64,000 nucleotides of DNA from CAYUPI01 sp964446585. Its GTDB lineage: Bacteria > Verrucomicrobiota > Verrucomicrobiia > Limisphaerales > UBA8199. Positions 17,528 through 25,788 of the stretch are shown here, in pieces; positions within the stretch are counted from its first letter, which is position 1, and each line of letters starts with the position of its first letter. The notes beneath the pieces are model-generated. The model was not told where the DNA came from. It saw only the letters and a program-made list of their open reading frames with translations, and searched no databases. Position numbers and translations under genes: made by a program. Where the stretch lies: assembly GCA_964446585.1 (NCBI GenBank), contig CAYUPI010000018.1, forward strand, positions 41,072 through 105,071, given 5' to 3'.

Positions 17528-18061
17528 ATGACATCACTGAGCCCGGTCCAACAAAAGTTCGTCCTCCACTGGGGCGAGATGGGCACGCGCTGGGGCATCA
17601 ACCGCACCGTCGCGCAGATTCATGCGCTGCTGTTCATTTCGCCCAAGCCGCTGAACGCCGAAGACATCGTGCAGTCGCTCGGCGTGGCGCGTTCGAACGT
17701 CAGCAACAGCCTCAAGGAACTTCAGGGTTGGGGAATTGTGAAGCGCGTGCACGTCATGGGCGATTCGCGAGACCATTTCGAGAGCATGAAGGACGTCTGG
17801 GAAATGTTCCGGGTGGTTCTGGACGAACGAAAAAAGCGCGAAATCGATCCCACGGCGCGCCTGCTGCGAGAATGCATCACCGAAGCCGACAAAGATGGGG
17901 ATACCGACAAGTACACCCGGCAGAAACTGCGTGAACTGGCCGTCTTTTTCGACACAACGACCGCCTGGTATAGCCAGATCCGTCAATGGCCCACCGGCGC
18001 GCTGGCCAAATTCGTCAAGGGCGGCGACAAAATCCGAAAGCTGTTGGGCCTCGGCAGTTGA
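17528..18061 (+). CDS. GbsR/MarR-family transcriptional regulator
   Basis: A 177-residue GbsR-type regulator. A winged helix-turn-helix occupies about residues 10-75 (GINRTVAQIHALLFISPKPL, LNAEDIVQSLGVARSNVSNS, LKELQGWGIVKRVHVMGDSR), with a C-terminal helical region (WEMFRVVLDERKKREIDPTA) as in proteins that replace ligand sensing with a dimerisation helix. First gene of a seven-gene operon, divergent from the PAP2 gene. A 16-nt motif over its promoter and again at the start of the next gene suggests autoregulation. The ligand is unknown; GbsR itself responds to choline. Confidence 0.87.
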   Translation: MTSLSPVQQKFVLHWGEMGTRWGINRTVAQIHALLFISPKPLNAEDIVQSLGVARSNVSNSLKELQGWGIVKRVHVMGDSRDHFESMKDVWEMFRVVLDERKKREIDPTARLLRECITEADKDGDTDKYTRQKLRELAVFFDTTTAWYSQIRQWPTGALAKFVKGGDKIRKLLGLGS

Positions 18062-18088
18062 CAGCCGTTTTTTTGGCGACGTATTTCT

Positions 18089-18532
18089 ATGAATACAGAA
18101 ATTACAGAAAATATCGCCGAAGGGTCGGCGGGTTGGATTTTCTACGACGCTGAGTGCCGGGCTTGCGTCCTGGGCCGCCGGCGCTGGGGCCGGACCTTTG
18201 AGCGTCGCGGCTTCGTCTGGCTGCCGCTACAAACCCCAGGCATTGCAGAGCGACTCGGGGTGACACCCGAATTGCTGATGGCGAAGATGTGGGTCTTGCC
18301 GGCGGGCGCTCCACCGCTCAATGGAGTGGACGCCTGGGTCGAACTGGTGCGACACGTCTGGTGGCTGAAGCCGCTCGCCTGGACGATTGACTTGCCCGGC
18401 CTCAAGCGCCTTGTCCGGGCCGTTTATCGCTTGGTTGCGCGCAATCGTTATTGCATCGCCGGTCGGTGCTGCGTGACAGCGCCCCAGGTCCCAAAACCAC
18501 ACCGTCATTCAGCTTTTTTCGAATTACCATGA
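18089..18532 (+). CDS. DCC-family thiol-disulfide oxidoreductase (DUF393)
   Basis: A 147-residue YuxK/DUF393-type protein. The defining DxxCxxC motif is in IFYDAECRACVLGRRRWGRT near residue 17, followed by VWLPLQTPGIAERLG and ending in a Cys-rich RYCIAGRCC segment. DCC proteins have a thioredoxin-like fold and are presumed redox-active. The first codons (NTEITEN) are encoded by the second copy of the 16-nt operator, an odd case of a regulatory site inside coding sequence. It overlaps the next gene by ATGA. Confidence 0.8.
   Translation: MNTEITENIAEGSAGWIFYDAECRACVLGRRRWGRTFERRGFVWLPLQTPGIAERLGVTPELLMAKMWVLPAGAPPLNGVDAWVELVRHVWWLKPLAWTIDLPGLKRLVRAVYRLVARNRYCIAGRCCVTAPQVPKPHRHSAFFELP
18095..18110. 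promoter_or_regulatory. Second copy of the 16-nt operator
   Basis: ACAGAAATTACAGAAA is the exact reverse complement of 17492-17507 and starts six bases after the A of the DCC gene start codon. Two identical 16-mers about 600 bases apart around a regulator gene suggest looping or a roadblock to transcription. Confidence 0.6.
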
Positions 18533-19308
18533 ACGCATTAAGCGCCATCCGAATTCGTCACCCTCGACTGCAGATGCCCGCGGTCCGCGGCGTCATCGAG
18601 CGACGGATACTGGTCAACTTTCGCTGCCCACCGGAGATTCTGAACGCCATCCTCCCTTCCCCGTTTCATGCGAAAATCATCCGAGGCTCGGGCATAGCTG
18701 GTATCTGCTTGATCAGACTAACCCAGGTCCGGCCCGCATTCGTGCCAGTGCACCTGGGATTTCGCTCTGAAAACGCGGCGCATCGGATTGCAGTAGTGTG
18801 GGACGACGCAGGGCGAGAGCGCGAAGGCGTTTTCATTCCACGCCGCGACACCGATTCATGGCTGAACCAAGTCGCCGGTGGAACAGTATTTCCCGGGGCG
18901 CATCATGCAGCTTCGTTTACGGTTTGGGAAACCGGCGGAAACTACAAATTGGAAATGCGCAGCGCGGACGGCACCACATTCCTGCGGATTCGAGCGCGTG
19001 CAGCAGACAAGCTGCCGTCAAATTCTATCTTCCGCAGTCTGGCCGAAGCTTCGGCATTTCTCCGTAATGGCGCGCTCGGCTGGTCGGTGCGCGCGACGGA
19101 CGAAGCGTTCGACGGACTGGAGCTCGACTGCAACGGGTGGCGGATTGAGCCGCTGGCTGTGGATCGGCTGGAATCGAGTTATTTCGAAAACACGAGTTTG
19201 TTCCCGGCTGGAACGGTGGAATTTGATAGTGCGTTCCTGATGCGCAACGTGTCGCACGAATGGCACGCGCGCGGAATTCTCTCAAACAACAACACGGAGG
19301 CGGCGTGA
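18529..19308 (+). CDS. DUF2071/YqjF-like protein (copy 1)
   Basis: A 259-residue DUF2071 family protein (acetoacetate-decarboxylase-like beta fold). Landmarks are ILVNFRCPPEILNAILP, GIAGICLIRLTQVRPAFVP and the mid-region VWDDAGREREGVFIPRRDTD. Molecular function is unknown. The start ATG overlaps the DCC stop (ATGA) and its own stop overlaps the GTG of the epimerase (GTGA), so translation is coupled throughout. A second DUF2071 protein lies three genes downstream and differs substantially in sequence. Confidence 0.78.
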   Translation: MNALSAIRIRHPRLQMPAVRGVIERRILVNFRCPPEILNAILPSPFHAKIIRGSGIAGICLIRLTQVRPAFVPVHLGFRSENAAHRIAVVWDDAGREREGVFIPRRDTDSWLNQVAGGTVFPGAHHAASFTVWETGGNYKLEMRSADGTTFLRIRARAADKLPSNSIFRSLAEASAFLRNGALGWSVRATDEAFDGLELDCNGWRIEPLAVDRLESSYFENTSLFPAGTVEFDSAFLMRNVSHEWHARGILSNNNTEAA

Positions 19309-20237
19309 AGGAACACATCATCCTGGCCGGTGGCAGTGGCTTTCTTGGAAGCGTTCTTGCGAACTACCTTGCCGGGAAAGGAAGGGAAATCGTCATCCTT
19401 ACTCGAAACCCAAAGAGATGCGCGGGCTTGATTCGCGAGGTGCGCTGGGACGGCGCGACGGTCGGCGATTGGAGCAGAGAACTCGAAGGCGCGCGGGCGC
19501 TCATCAACCTCGCGGGAGTTTCGGTGAATTGTCGATATCACGCGCGAAACCGCCGGCTCATGCTCGATTCGCGACTGAACTCCACAAGCGTTCTCGGGGA
19601 GGCAATCGCGAGTTGCACCAACCCTCCACTGGTCTGGCTCAACTCCAGCACAGCGACGATATACAAGCACACCTTTGGTCCGGCCTGGGATGAATCGGGC
19701 GAAATCGGCGGCTGCGCCGAAGCGAAGGATATTTTCTCGGTCCACATCGCAACCGAATGGGAGCGCGTGTTCAACCAGGCGAATACACCCCGCACGCGCA
19801 AAGTAGCGCTGCGCTCGGCAATGGTGCTGGGCCACGGAAAGAACAGCGTGCTCCCAAATCTGCTACGAATGGGCCGACTTGGTCTGGGCGGACGCATGGC
19901 CGGTGGACGCCAATTCGTCTCGTGGATTCACCAGGAGGATTTCTGCCGCGCGGTGGAGTGGTTGATCGAACATGAGAACCTTAGCGGGCCGGTGAATCTC
20001 GCCGCGCCGAACCCGGTGACGAATGAAGAATTCATGGGAGCGATTCGCAAGTTTTGTCACGCTCCGTTCGGGCTGCCCGCGCCGTCCTGGCTGTTAGAGA
20101 TCGGTGCGCTCTTTCTGCGAACCGAAACCGAACTGGTTATCAAGAGTCGCCGCGTTGTCCCGGGCAAACTGCTGGCCAGCGGCTTCACTTTCCGGCATCC
20201 GGAGCTTCCACCCGCGTTGAAACAACTCGTCGCCTGA
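19305..20237 (+). CDS. TIGR01777-family epimerase (SDR39U1/YfcH-like)
   Basis: A 310-residue NAD(P)-dependent extended-SDR-like protein starting with GTG at 19305, with GGAGG at 19296-19300 as a good ribosome site. It has the nucleotide-binding GGSGFLGSVLANYLAGKG and the family-specific WLNSSTATIYKH, SVHIATEWERVFNQ, ALRSAMVLG and FVSWIHQEDFCRAVEWLI segments. The reaction is unknown. In many bacteria this family is encoded beside SRPBCC and DCC proteins, as here. Confidence 0.87.
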   Translation: MKEHIILAGGSGFLGSVLANYLAGKGREIVILTRNPKRCAGLIREVRWDGATVGDWSRELEGARALINLAGVSVNCRYHARNRRLMLDSRLNSTSVLGEAIASCTNPPLVWLNSSTATIYKHTFGPAWDESGEIGGCAEAKDIFSVHIATEWERVFNQANTPRTRKVALRSAMVLGHGKNSVLPNLLRMGRLGLGGRMAGGRQFVSWIHQEDFCRAVEWLIEHENLSGPVNLAAPNPVTNEEFMGAIRKFCHAPFGLPAPSWLLEIGALFLRTETELVIKSRRVVPGKLLASGFTFRHPELPPALKQLVA

Positions 20238-20250
20238 CCCCATTTCCACC

Positions 20251-20730
20251 ATGCCGCTCATCGAGCTGTCAACTCTGATTCGTGCCCCTAGAAAGCGGGT
20301 CTTTGACCTCGCTCGCAGCATTGACGCGCATCAAGACTCGACCGCAGAAACCGAAGAACGCGCGGTAGCGGGCGTCACGCGCGGGCTGATTGGCATGGGC
20401 GGTGAAGTGACCTGGGAGGCCCGGCACTTCGGAGTTTGGCAGAAACTGACAGTTCGAATTACGGTATTCGATCGCCCCAAACACTTTCAGGATGCGATGA
20501 TTTCCGGCGCATTCAAGAGCATGGTTCACGACCACGAGTTCGCCGAGCATTCAACCGGAACATTGATGCGCGACCGCTTCGAGTTCCAGTCACCGCTGGG
20601 CATCCTGGGCAGGATGGTGGATTGGTTTTTTCTTGAATCCTATTTGCGCAGACTCCTTGTTCGTCGCAATGAGGTTTTGAAGCAGTTGGCTGAATCTTCG
20701 AAATGGAGACGTTACCTTGCGCGTGCCTAA
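20251..20730 (+). CDS. SRPBCC-family protein (copy 1)
   Basis: A 159-residue START/SRPBCC-like lipid- or ligand-binding protein (LIRAPRKRVFDLARSIDAHQ, VTWEARHFGVWQKLTVRI, FKSMVHDHEF, RDRFEFQSPLG). No catalytic motif is visible; the fold forms a hydrophobic cavity. It is about 75% identical by eye to the gene at 21511, from which it is separated by a DUF2071 gene, so the pair arose by duplication of a DUF2071-SRPBCC unit or of the SRPBCC gene alone. Confidence 0.8.
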   Translation: MPLIELSTLIRAPRKRVFDLARSIDAHQDSTAETEERAVAGVTRGLIGMGGEVTWEARHFGVWQKLTVRITVFDRPKHFQDAMISGAFKSMVHDHEFAEHSTGTLMRDRFEFQSPLGILGRMVDWFFLESYLRRLLVRRNEVLKQLAESSKWRRYLARA

Positions 20731-21529
20731 TCAGGCCATTCGGACCGGCGGGGCGTCACTCAGCGAACGCGCAAAGGCCCGCATGCAAAGCGGCTGGGGC
20801 GAACCGCTCTTTGTTGCGGATTGGGACAATGTGCGGATGATTCATTTCGCGGTGGACGCGAAACGGCTTCAGCACAACGTCCCATTCGAGCTGGACACGA
20901 GCGATGGAATGGCGTTCGTCTCGATGGTGGCATTCACAATGCGCGAAATGCGACCGGCTTTCGCTAATCGCTTGCTTTCGTGGGTGCTTTGGCCGTTGTC
21001 TACGCACCACTTTTTCAATGTGCGAACCTACGTGCGCGCGGGCGGGGATGCTGGAATTCATTTTCTCGCCGAGTGGGTGCCAAATCGGCTCGCCATGGCG
21101 CTTGGCCCCCGGACCTTTTCGCTGCCTTATCGGCAGGGCAGAATCACTTATCAGAACGATTGGAGAGCGGGCAAGCTTCATGGGCGGGTTGATGACGCAA
21201 AATCGGGCGCGGCGTTTGCGTATCGGGGCGAGCTCGAGGCCGGCGCTCCTTTCTCCCAGTGCGCGCCTGGTTCGCTCGATGCATGGCTGATGGAGCGATA
21301 CAGTGCGTTCAATGCCGCATGCGGCAGGAAACGATTCTTCCACGTGTGGCATGAGCCGTGGTTGCAGTGCAAAGCGCAGGTGACGATGCCCGACACTTCG
21401 TTGCTGGAGGCCGACTGGGACTGGTTTCGCAATGCCGAGTTTGCCGGAGCAAACTATTCGCCCGGCGTGCGGGACGTCTGGCTCGGCTGGCCGCATCCAA
21501 TCAAATCATCATGCCGGTCATCAAATTGA
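20717..21529 (+). CDS. DUF2071/YqjF-like protein (copy 2)
   Basis: A 270-residue DUF2071 protein of the YqjF type: LFVADWDNVRMIHFAVDAKR, then FVSMVAFTMREMRPAF, THHFFNVRTYVRAGGDAGIH and DAWLMERYSAF. It starts with TTG at 20717, overlapping the end of the SRPBCC gene, with GGAGA upstream as a ribosome site. Its stop overlaps the second SRPBCC gene by 19 bases. Function unknown; the family is often encoded next to SRPBCC proteins. Confidence 0.8.
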   Translation: MRVPNQAIRTGGASLSERAKARMQSGWGEPLFVADWDNVRMIHFAVDAKRLQHNVPFELDTSDGMAFVSMVAFTMREMRPAFANRLLSWVLWPLSTHHFFNVRTYVRAGGDAGIHFLAEWVPNRLAMALGPRTFSLPYRQGRITYQNDWRAGKLHGRVDDAKSGAAFAYRGELEAGAPFSQCAPGSLDAWLMERYSAFNAACGRKRFFHVWHEPWLQCKAQVTMPDTSLLEADWDWFRNAEFAGANYSPGVRDVWLGWPHPIKSSCRSSN

Positions 21530-21987
21530 CAACGGTCATCGGCGCCCCTCGCGAGCGAGTTTTCGACCTCGCGCGCAGCATCGACGCGCATCAGGCCTCA
21601 ACCGGAGACACGAAAGAGCGCGCTGTGGCCGGAGTCACGAGTGGACTGATTGGCATGGGCGACCAGGTGACCTGGGAGGCGCGACATTTCGGGGTCCGCC
21701 AGGGACTGACGGTTCGAGTCACCGCCTTCGACCGTCCCAAGCACGTTCAGGACATCATGGTTTCGGGTGCGTTCAAAAGCATGGTCCACGACCACCAGTT
21801 CGCGGAACATCCGGCGGGAACTCTCATGCGGGACCGCTTCGAATTCGAATCGCCGCTGGGCCTGCTGGGCCGGATTGCAAATTGGCTTTTCCTGACCTCC
21901 TACATGCGCCGGTTCCTTGTTCGTCGCAACGAGGTATTGAAAGGCTTAGCCGAATCCGCTGGAGGGAATCCATACCTTCCTCCGTGA
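21511..21987 (+). CDS. SRPBCC-family protein (copy 2)
   Basis: A 158-residue paralogue of the gene at 20251, sharing nearly every segment (RVFDLARSIDAHQ, VTWEARHFGV, SGAFKSMVHDH, LMRDRFEFESPLGLLGR). Last gene of the GbsR-type operon. Keeping two close copies in the same operon suggests dosage or slightly different ligands. The start ATG at 21511 overlaps the DUF2071 gene end. Confidence 0.8.
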   Translation: MPVIKLTTVIGAPRERVFDLARSIDAHQASTGDTKERAVAGVTSGLIGMGDQVTWEARHFGVRQGLTVRVTAFDRPKHVQDIMVSGAFKSMVHDHQFAEHPAGTLMRDRFEFESPLGLLGRIANWLFLTSYMRRFLVRRNEVLKGLAESAGGNPYLPP

Positions 21988-22218
21988 GCGGTTACTCGCT
22001 GTACGAAATCGCAAACGGCTAATAACTGGAAGCGGGAGCAGCAGTGGCTATGGCATTGTTCACTTGGCTTGATGGCGTTCTGGTACTCGCCTGCCGAAAT
22101 TATCCCGTAGAAGCGTTTGGCGCGACCTGATCGGATTCGGCCCAGGTGTTGGTGAATGTGACCTCTTCCCCCTTCCGGTTGGAAGCGAGGTGGAGTAATA
22201 TCGGACGCGCGGCATTCC

Positions 22219-25200
22219 ATGATGAATGAGGAAATTCGGATTCTGATCGAGAGCTTACGCCGGGGTCAATATGAGGATCCCACGGCGAAGATCGAGCTTC
22301 TAAGTGCTGCTCTACAAGAGCATGGCGCTGAGGTCGCTGTACTCCAGTCGCTCCTGCGTGCCCCACAGATTCCACTTAGGCTTGCTGCCATCGAAGCTTG
22401 TCGCGGTAGTACCCAGCCGGAATTGCAGGCAGACTTGCTGAAACTGGCGCACGATCAGGAATCAAGAGTAAGAAAGAAGCTCGCGGAAATTCTTGAAGCA
22501 CCCTGTGGCGAAACGGCGTCTCAGACCTTGCGCATACTAGCGCAGGACAACGAAGAAGAAGTGCGCCAGGCGGCCGTAAAGAGCAGTGCCGGCCGACCCG
22601 AGCTTTTGGACCTGCAAAAAGGTTTATTGGAAACCGACCCGGATTGGAATGTCCGGCTGGCGGCTGCTTCTGCCCTCGGCCAGCAGACCAACGCTGCAAT
22701 TGTAAGATCGCTCTTCAAAGCCCTCGTAAACGACTCTGACTACGACGTAACTCGCCGCTGTGCGGAGCTTATTGAGAAGCGCCTTGTAGCCGATCGTGCA
22801 GCAACTGAAAAACACCTACCCAACGAGATCGCGTTGCTGACCAAAGCGGCGCCGCAGCTAAAAAGCCTCGGCGGGCAACGCTTTCCCCTATTGTTGGCGT
22901 GGATTACCGAGCGCACAACCGTCGCGATTGACCCGCAGGTGCTCTCAGCTTTCGGGACGGACATGACGGCTTTGGCAGAGAACGGCGTGCTGCCTCGAGC
23001 CCATTGTGTTTCGGATGCTTGTGAAGTCGTCCTCAAGTTGCTTCGCCGCGAGCCGTGGAGGTCTATCGCACTGCTCGGCCCGGCGGGCACCGGCAAGAGT
23101 GCGCTGATGAATCAATTGGTTTATGAGCTGGCTAAGCCGGAAAATGGCGCCTGGCGAGTACTGCGCATTTCTCCAACAGATTTCATGGCCGGTACCAAAT
23201 ACCTGGGCGAATGGGAAACCAAAGTTCGTGATTTGGTAGAAGCGATCAAACGGCCTCGCCGTGTCGTGCTATACGTGCCAAACTTGTGTGATTTATCCGC
23301 AGCGGGCAAGTGGTCGAAGTCCGACATGAACGTAGCGAGCGCGTTGGCTCCATACCTCGAAGAGGGCAATGTGCTGCTGGTGGGAGAGAGTGCGCCCGAA
23401 GAGTTCGAACGAGGCATCGGCGCAACGCCTTCTTTGCAACGCCTGTTTGATCGGGTTCAAATGCTCGAAACCGATGAACAACAAACCCGAAACATTCTTG
23501 CTGCGGTGCGCGATGAGGAGAAGCTATCCATTCCAGATGAAGTGCTGGCGCAAGTCGAGGAGATCAGTGGCCAATTCCTCGGTCACATCTGCCGTCCGGG
23601 CAATGCGGTGGCCCTGCTCCGGGCGGTTATTCAGCATGCCAAAGAAGGCAACCGGTCAGTCGGCTTGCGAGACGTGCTTGATTCTTTATCAAAGTCCTCG
23701 GGTATTCCCGCTGACCTGCTCGACGACTCGATCCCGTTGAAGCAGGATGAACTCAAGGCCTTTTTCGAAAAAAGGATCATTGGCCAGCCGGAGGCCATCG
23801 AGGCTGTAGCAGATCTGGTCACGCTGATCAAAGCAGGGCTGACTGATCCCCAGAAGCCATTTGCAGTTCTGCTCTTTATTGGACCAACCGGAGTTGGCAA
23901 GACCGAACTTGCGCGAGCTCTCGCGGAATTTATTTTCGGTGAAGTCAACCGTCTCAAACGGTTCGACATGAGCGAATTCGCCAGCCCGGAGAGTTATTCT
24001 CGGTTGATTGGGGGCAAGGGGGAAACAGGACTTCTCACTGACGCGGTGCGTCAGCATCCCTTCTCCGTTGTCCTTCTGGATGAAATCGAAAAGTCTCACG
24101 AGAACATCTTCGATTTGTGCCTGCAGTTGTTTGATGCCGGCCGCCTGACTGATGGGCGAGGACGCACCGTGGATTTCCGCCGCACAGTGGTCATCCTGAC
24201 TTCGAATATTGGAGCAAGCGCCCCAACAACTCTCTTTGGGTTCGGAGCCGGCGGAAATCTTTCGTCACCCCCAGCTGATGCTAACAAGGAGAAGACCATG
24301 CGGGAACTGTCCCGGTTCTTCCGCCCCGAATTCCTCAACCGGCTGGATCGGGTCGTTTACTTTCAGCCGTTATCAATGGAGGTGGCTGAGCACATCGCCC
24401 GCCGCGAGGTGGACCTAGTTCTCCAGCGCTCAGGAATTCGTCACCGTGGAATCACTATCGACCTGGATCCTGCTGTCATCTCTTTGCTAGTTCGCGAGGG
24501 TTACTCATCCCACTTCGGGGCGCGCCCGCTCAAGCGTACGATCGAAAAACTGCTGCTGATGCCATTGGCTCGGTCGATTTCCGGTGGAGGTCGCCGTCGA
24601 GGTGGAATTTTTCATCTCACTGCAAAGGATGGAAAAATCTCCGTCTTGGCCACGCATACGCGCGAGCCGTCGAGTCCACGCATATTGCCAGAGCCAAAAA
24701 CCACGACACTCCTGCGCGATGATGCTGCGGCTCTACTAAAAGACTGCACTGAATTGGAGCAATCGGTTCGGCCACTTGCGGACCGCAAGTCCGAGCTACT
24801 GCAGAATACGCAGCAATCCGGCTTCTTCAAGGATGTCTCGCTGCGCGAGGCGACGTTCGATGAGATTCATCGTCTGGACCAATTTCTCTCGTTGCGGAAC
24901 GGATTGGCCAAGGCGATCAAAGCGTTTCATGAGCGTATGGAATCGAGACGGTGGACGAAAATCGACGAGCCCGCTCTGCGGGAGCGACTTGACCAATTGC
25001 GCACGGAGTTGCAGCAACTGACATTTGTTGCGAGCTGCAAACATGCGCTAGACCTTGGGGATGCACTGATCACTCTTTCACTAGTCGAACGTAGCGGGAC
25101 AAGCCGCGAGGGGGTTGAAAAGCTGACAACGATGTACCAATCCCTGGCAGGCCGCAGGAGAATGATCTCCGAGGTTTTGGGAGAGATCTATGACCAAAAA

Positions 25201-25725
25201 CATGATAGGGTTTACTTGCTTGTCGCGGGTCTTGGGGCCTACGCACTTTTCAAGCAGGAGACGGGCCTTCACCGAATGGACCACCGGTTCATTGAGCGAA
25301 CTTCACGAGCCGGTCACGAAGCGAAGCGACTGGATCGGGAAATTGTGAGAGTGGAAGCGCTGCCGGTTGGCTCTGAACCGGACAAAGGCTTCAGCAAAAG
25401 CATAAAAACAAAACTTTCGCCGCTCAAACTTCCACGTAAACGCATACTCGCCAGGACCGAATGGCACGTGTCTTTGTTTCACGAGCCGACCCTCCGTTCA
25501 CTCGAGGTCTGGATGAGCGGACCGCGGGAACAGGCCGAACAACGGGCGCTTTTAATCCTTCACACTCAAATCAATGCGGAGGGCTTAGCCGATCGGAGCA
25601 ACACAATTGTCCGGCACTATGACCTCGGCATTTCTGCTCGCGTCAAGGATGCGCGTTCTGGACGAAGCACGACCAGAGTCGATAAAATATTGAAGGGGCA
25701 CCTGGAGATTTTGGCCGCCACCTAG
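22219..25725 (+). CDS. HEAT-repeat/ClpB-like AAA+ unfoldase fused to an RF2-like release-factor domain
   Basis: 1168 residues. Residues 1-200 are HEAT-like helical repeats (VRLAAASALGQQ style). A first ClpA/B-type AAA domain follows: Walker A GPAGTGKS (287-294), pore-loop-like AGTKYLGEWETK (324-335), but the Walker B position reads LYVPNL (351-356) with no acidic pair. The second AAA domain is intact: GPTGVGKT (555-562), LLDEIEK (619-625), FRPEFLNRLD (701-710), sensor-2 GARPLKRTI (767-775). From about 835 the sequence resembles peptide release factor 2: a helical domain 1, a PCRF-like stretch ending GAYALFKQETGLHRM (1006-1020), and a C-terminus VKDARSGRSTTRVDKILKGH (1142-1161) matching the RF2 tail. 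The GGQ tripeptide is missing. There is no Clp N-domain or M-domain. Function inferred only: unfoldase recruited to ribosomes or nascent chains. Confidence 0.85.
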   Translation: MMNEEIRILIESLRRGQYEDPTAKIELLSAALQEHGAEVAVLQSLLRAPQIPLRLAAIEACRGSTQPELQADLLKLAHDQESRVRKKLAEILEAPCGETASQTLRILAQDNEEEVRQAAVKSSAGRPELLDLQKGLLETDPDWNVRLAAASALGQQTNAAIVRSLFKALVNDSDYDVTRRCAELIEKRLVADRAATEKHLPNEIALLTKAAPQLKSLGGQRFPLLLAWITERTTVAIDPQVLSAFGTDMTALAENGVLPRAHCVSDACEVVLKLLRREPWRSIALLGPAGTGKSALMNQLVYELAKPENGAWRVLRISPTDFMAGTKYLGEWETKVRDLVEAIKRPRRVVLYVPNLCDLSAAGKWSKSDMNVASALAPYLEEGNVLLVGESAPEEFERGIGATPSLQRLFDRVQMLETDEQQTRNILAAVRDEEKLSIPDEVLAQVEEISGQFLGHICRPGNAVALLRAVIQHAKEGNRSVGLRDVLDSLSKSSGIPADLLDDSIPLKQDELKAFFEKRIIGQPEAIEAVADLVTLIKAGLTDPQKPFAVLLFIGPTGVGKTELARALAEFIFGEVNRLKRFDMSEFASPESYSRLIGGKGETGLLTDAVRQHPFSVVLLDEIEKSHENIFDLCLQLFDAGRLTDGRGRTVDFRRTVVILTSNIGASAPTTLFGFGAGGNLSSPPADANKEKTMRELSRFFRPEFLNRLDRVVYFQPLSMEVAEHIARREVDLVLQRSGIRHRGITIDLDPAVISLLVREGYSSHFGARPLKRTIEKLLLMPLARSISGGGRRRGGIFHLTAKDGKISVLATHTREPSSPRILPEPKTTTLLRDDAAALLKDCTELEQSVRPLADRKSELLQNTQQSGFFKDVSLREATFDEIHRLDQFLSLRNGLAKAIKAFHERMESRRWTKIDEPALRERLDQLRTELQQLTFVASCKHALDLGDALITLSLVERSGTSREGVEKLTTMYQSLAGRRRMISEVLGEIYDQKHDRVYLLVAGLGAYALFKQETGLHRMDHRFIERTSRAGHEAKRLDREIVRVEALPVGSEPDKGFSKSIKTKLSPLKLPRKRILARTEWHVSLFHEPTLRSLEVWMSGPREQAEQRALLILHTQINAEGLADRSNTIVRHYDLGISARVKDARSGRSTTRVDKILKGHLEILAAT

Positions 25726-25736
25726 CGGCTGTTGTT
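25714..25736 (+). terminator. Possible terminator at the end of the ClpB-RF2 gene
   Basis: A short stem of GCCGC (25714-25718) and GCGGC (25725-25729) straddles the stop codon and is followed by TGTTGTTT. The stem is only five base pairs, so it may be weak. Confidence 0.3.
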
Positions 25737-25788
25737 TCACTAAGCAGTCTCCAGCCACCCCTCGCGCTAAACTTTGCGCATGGATAAA

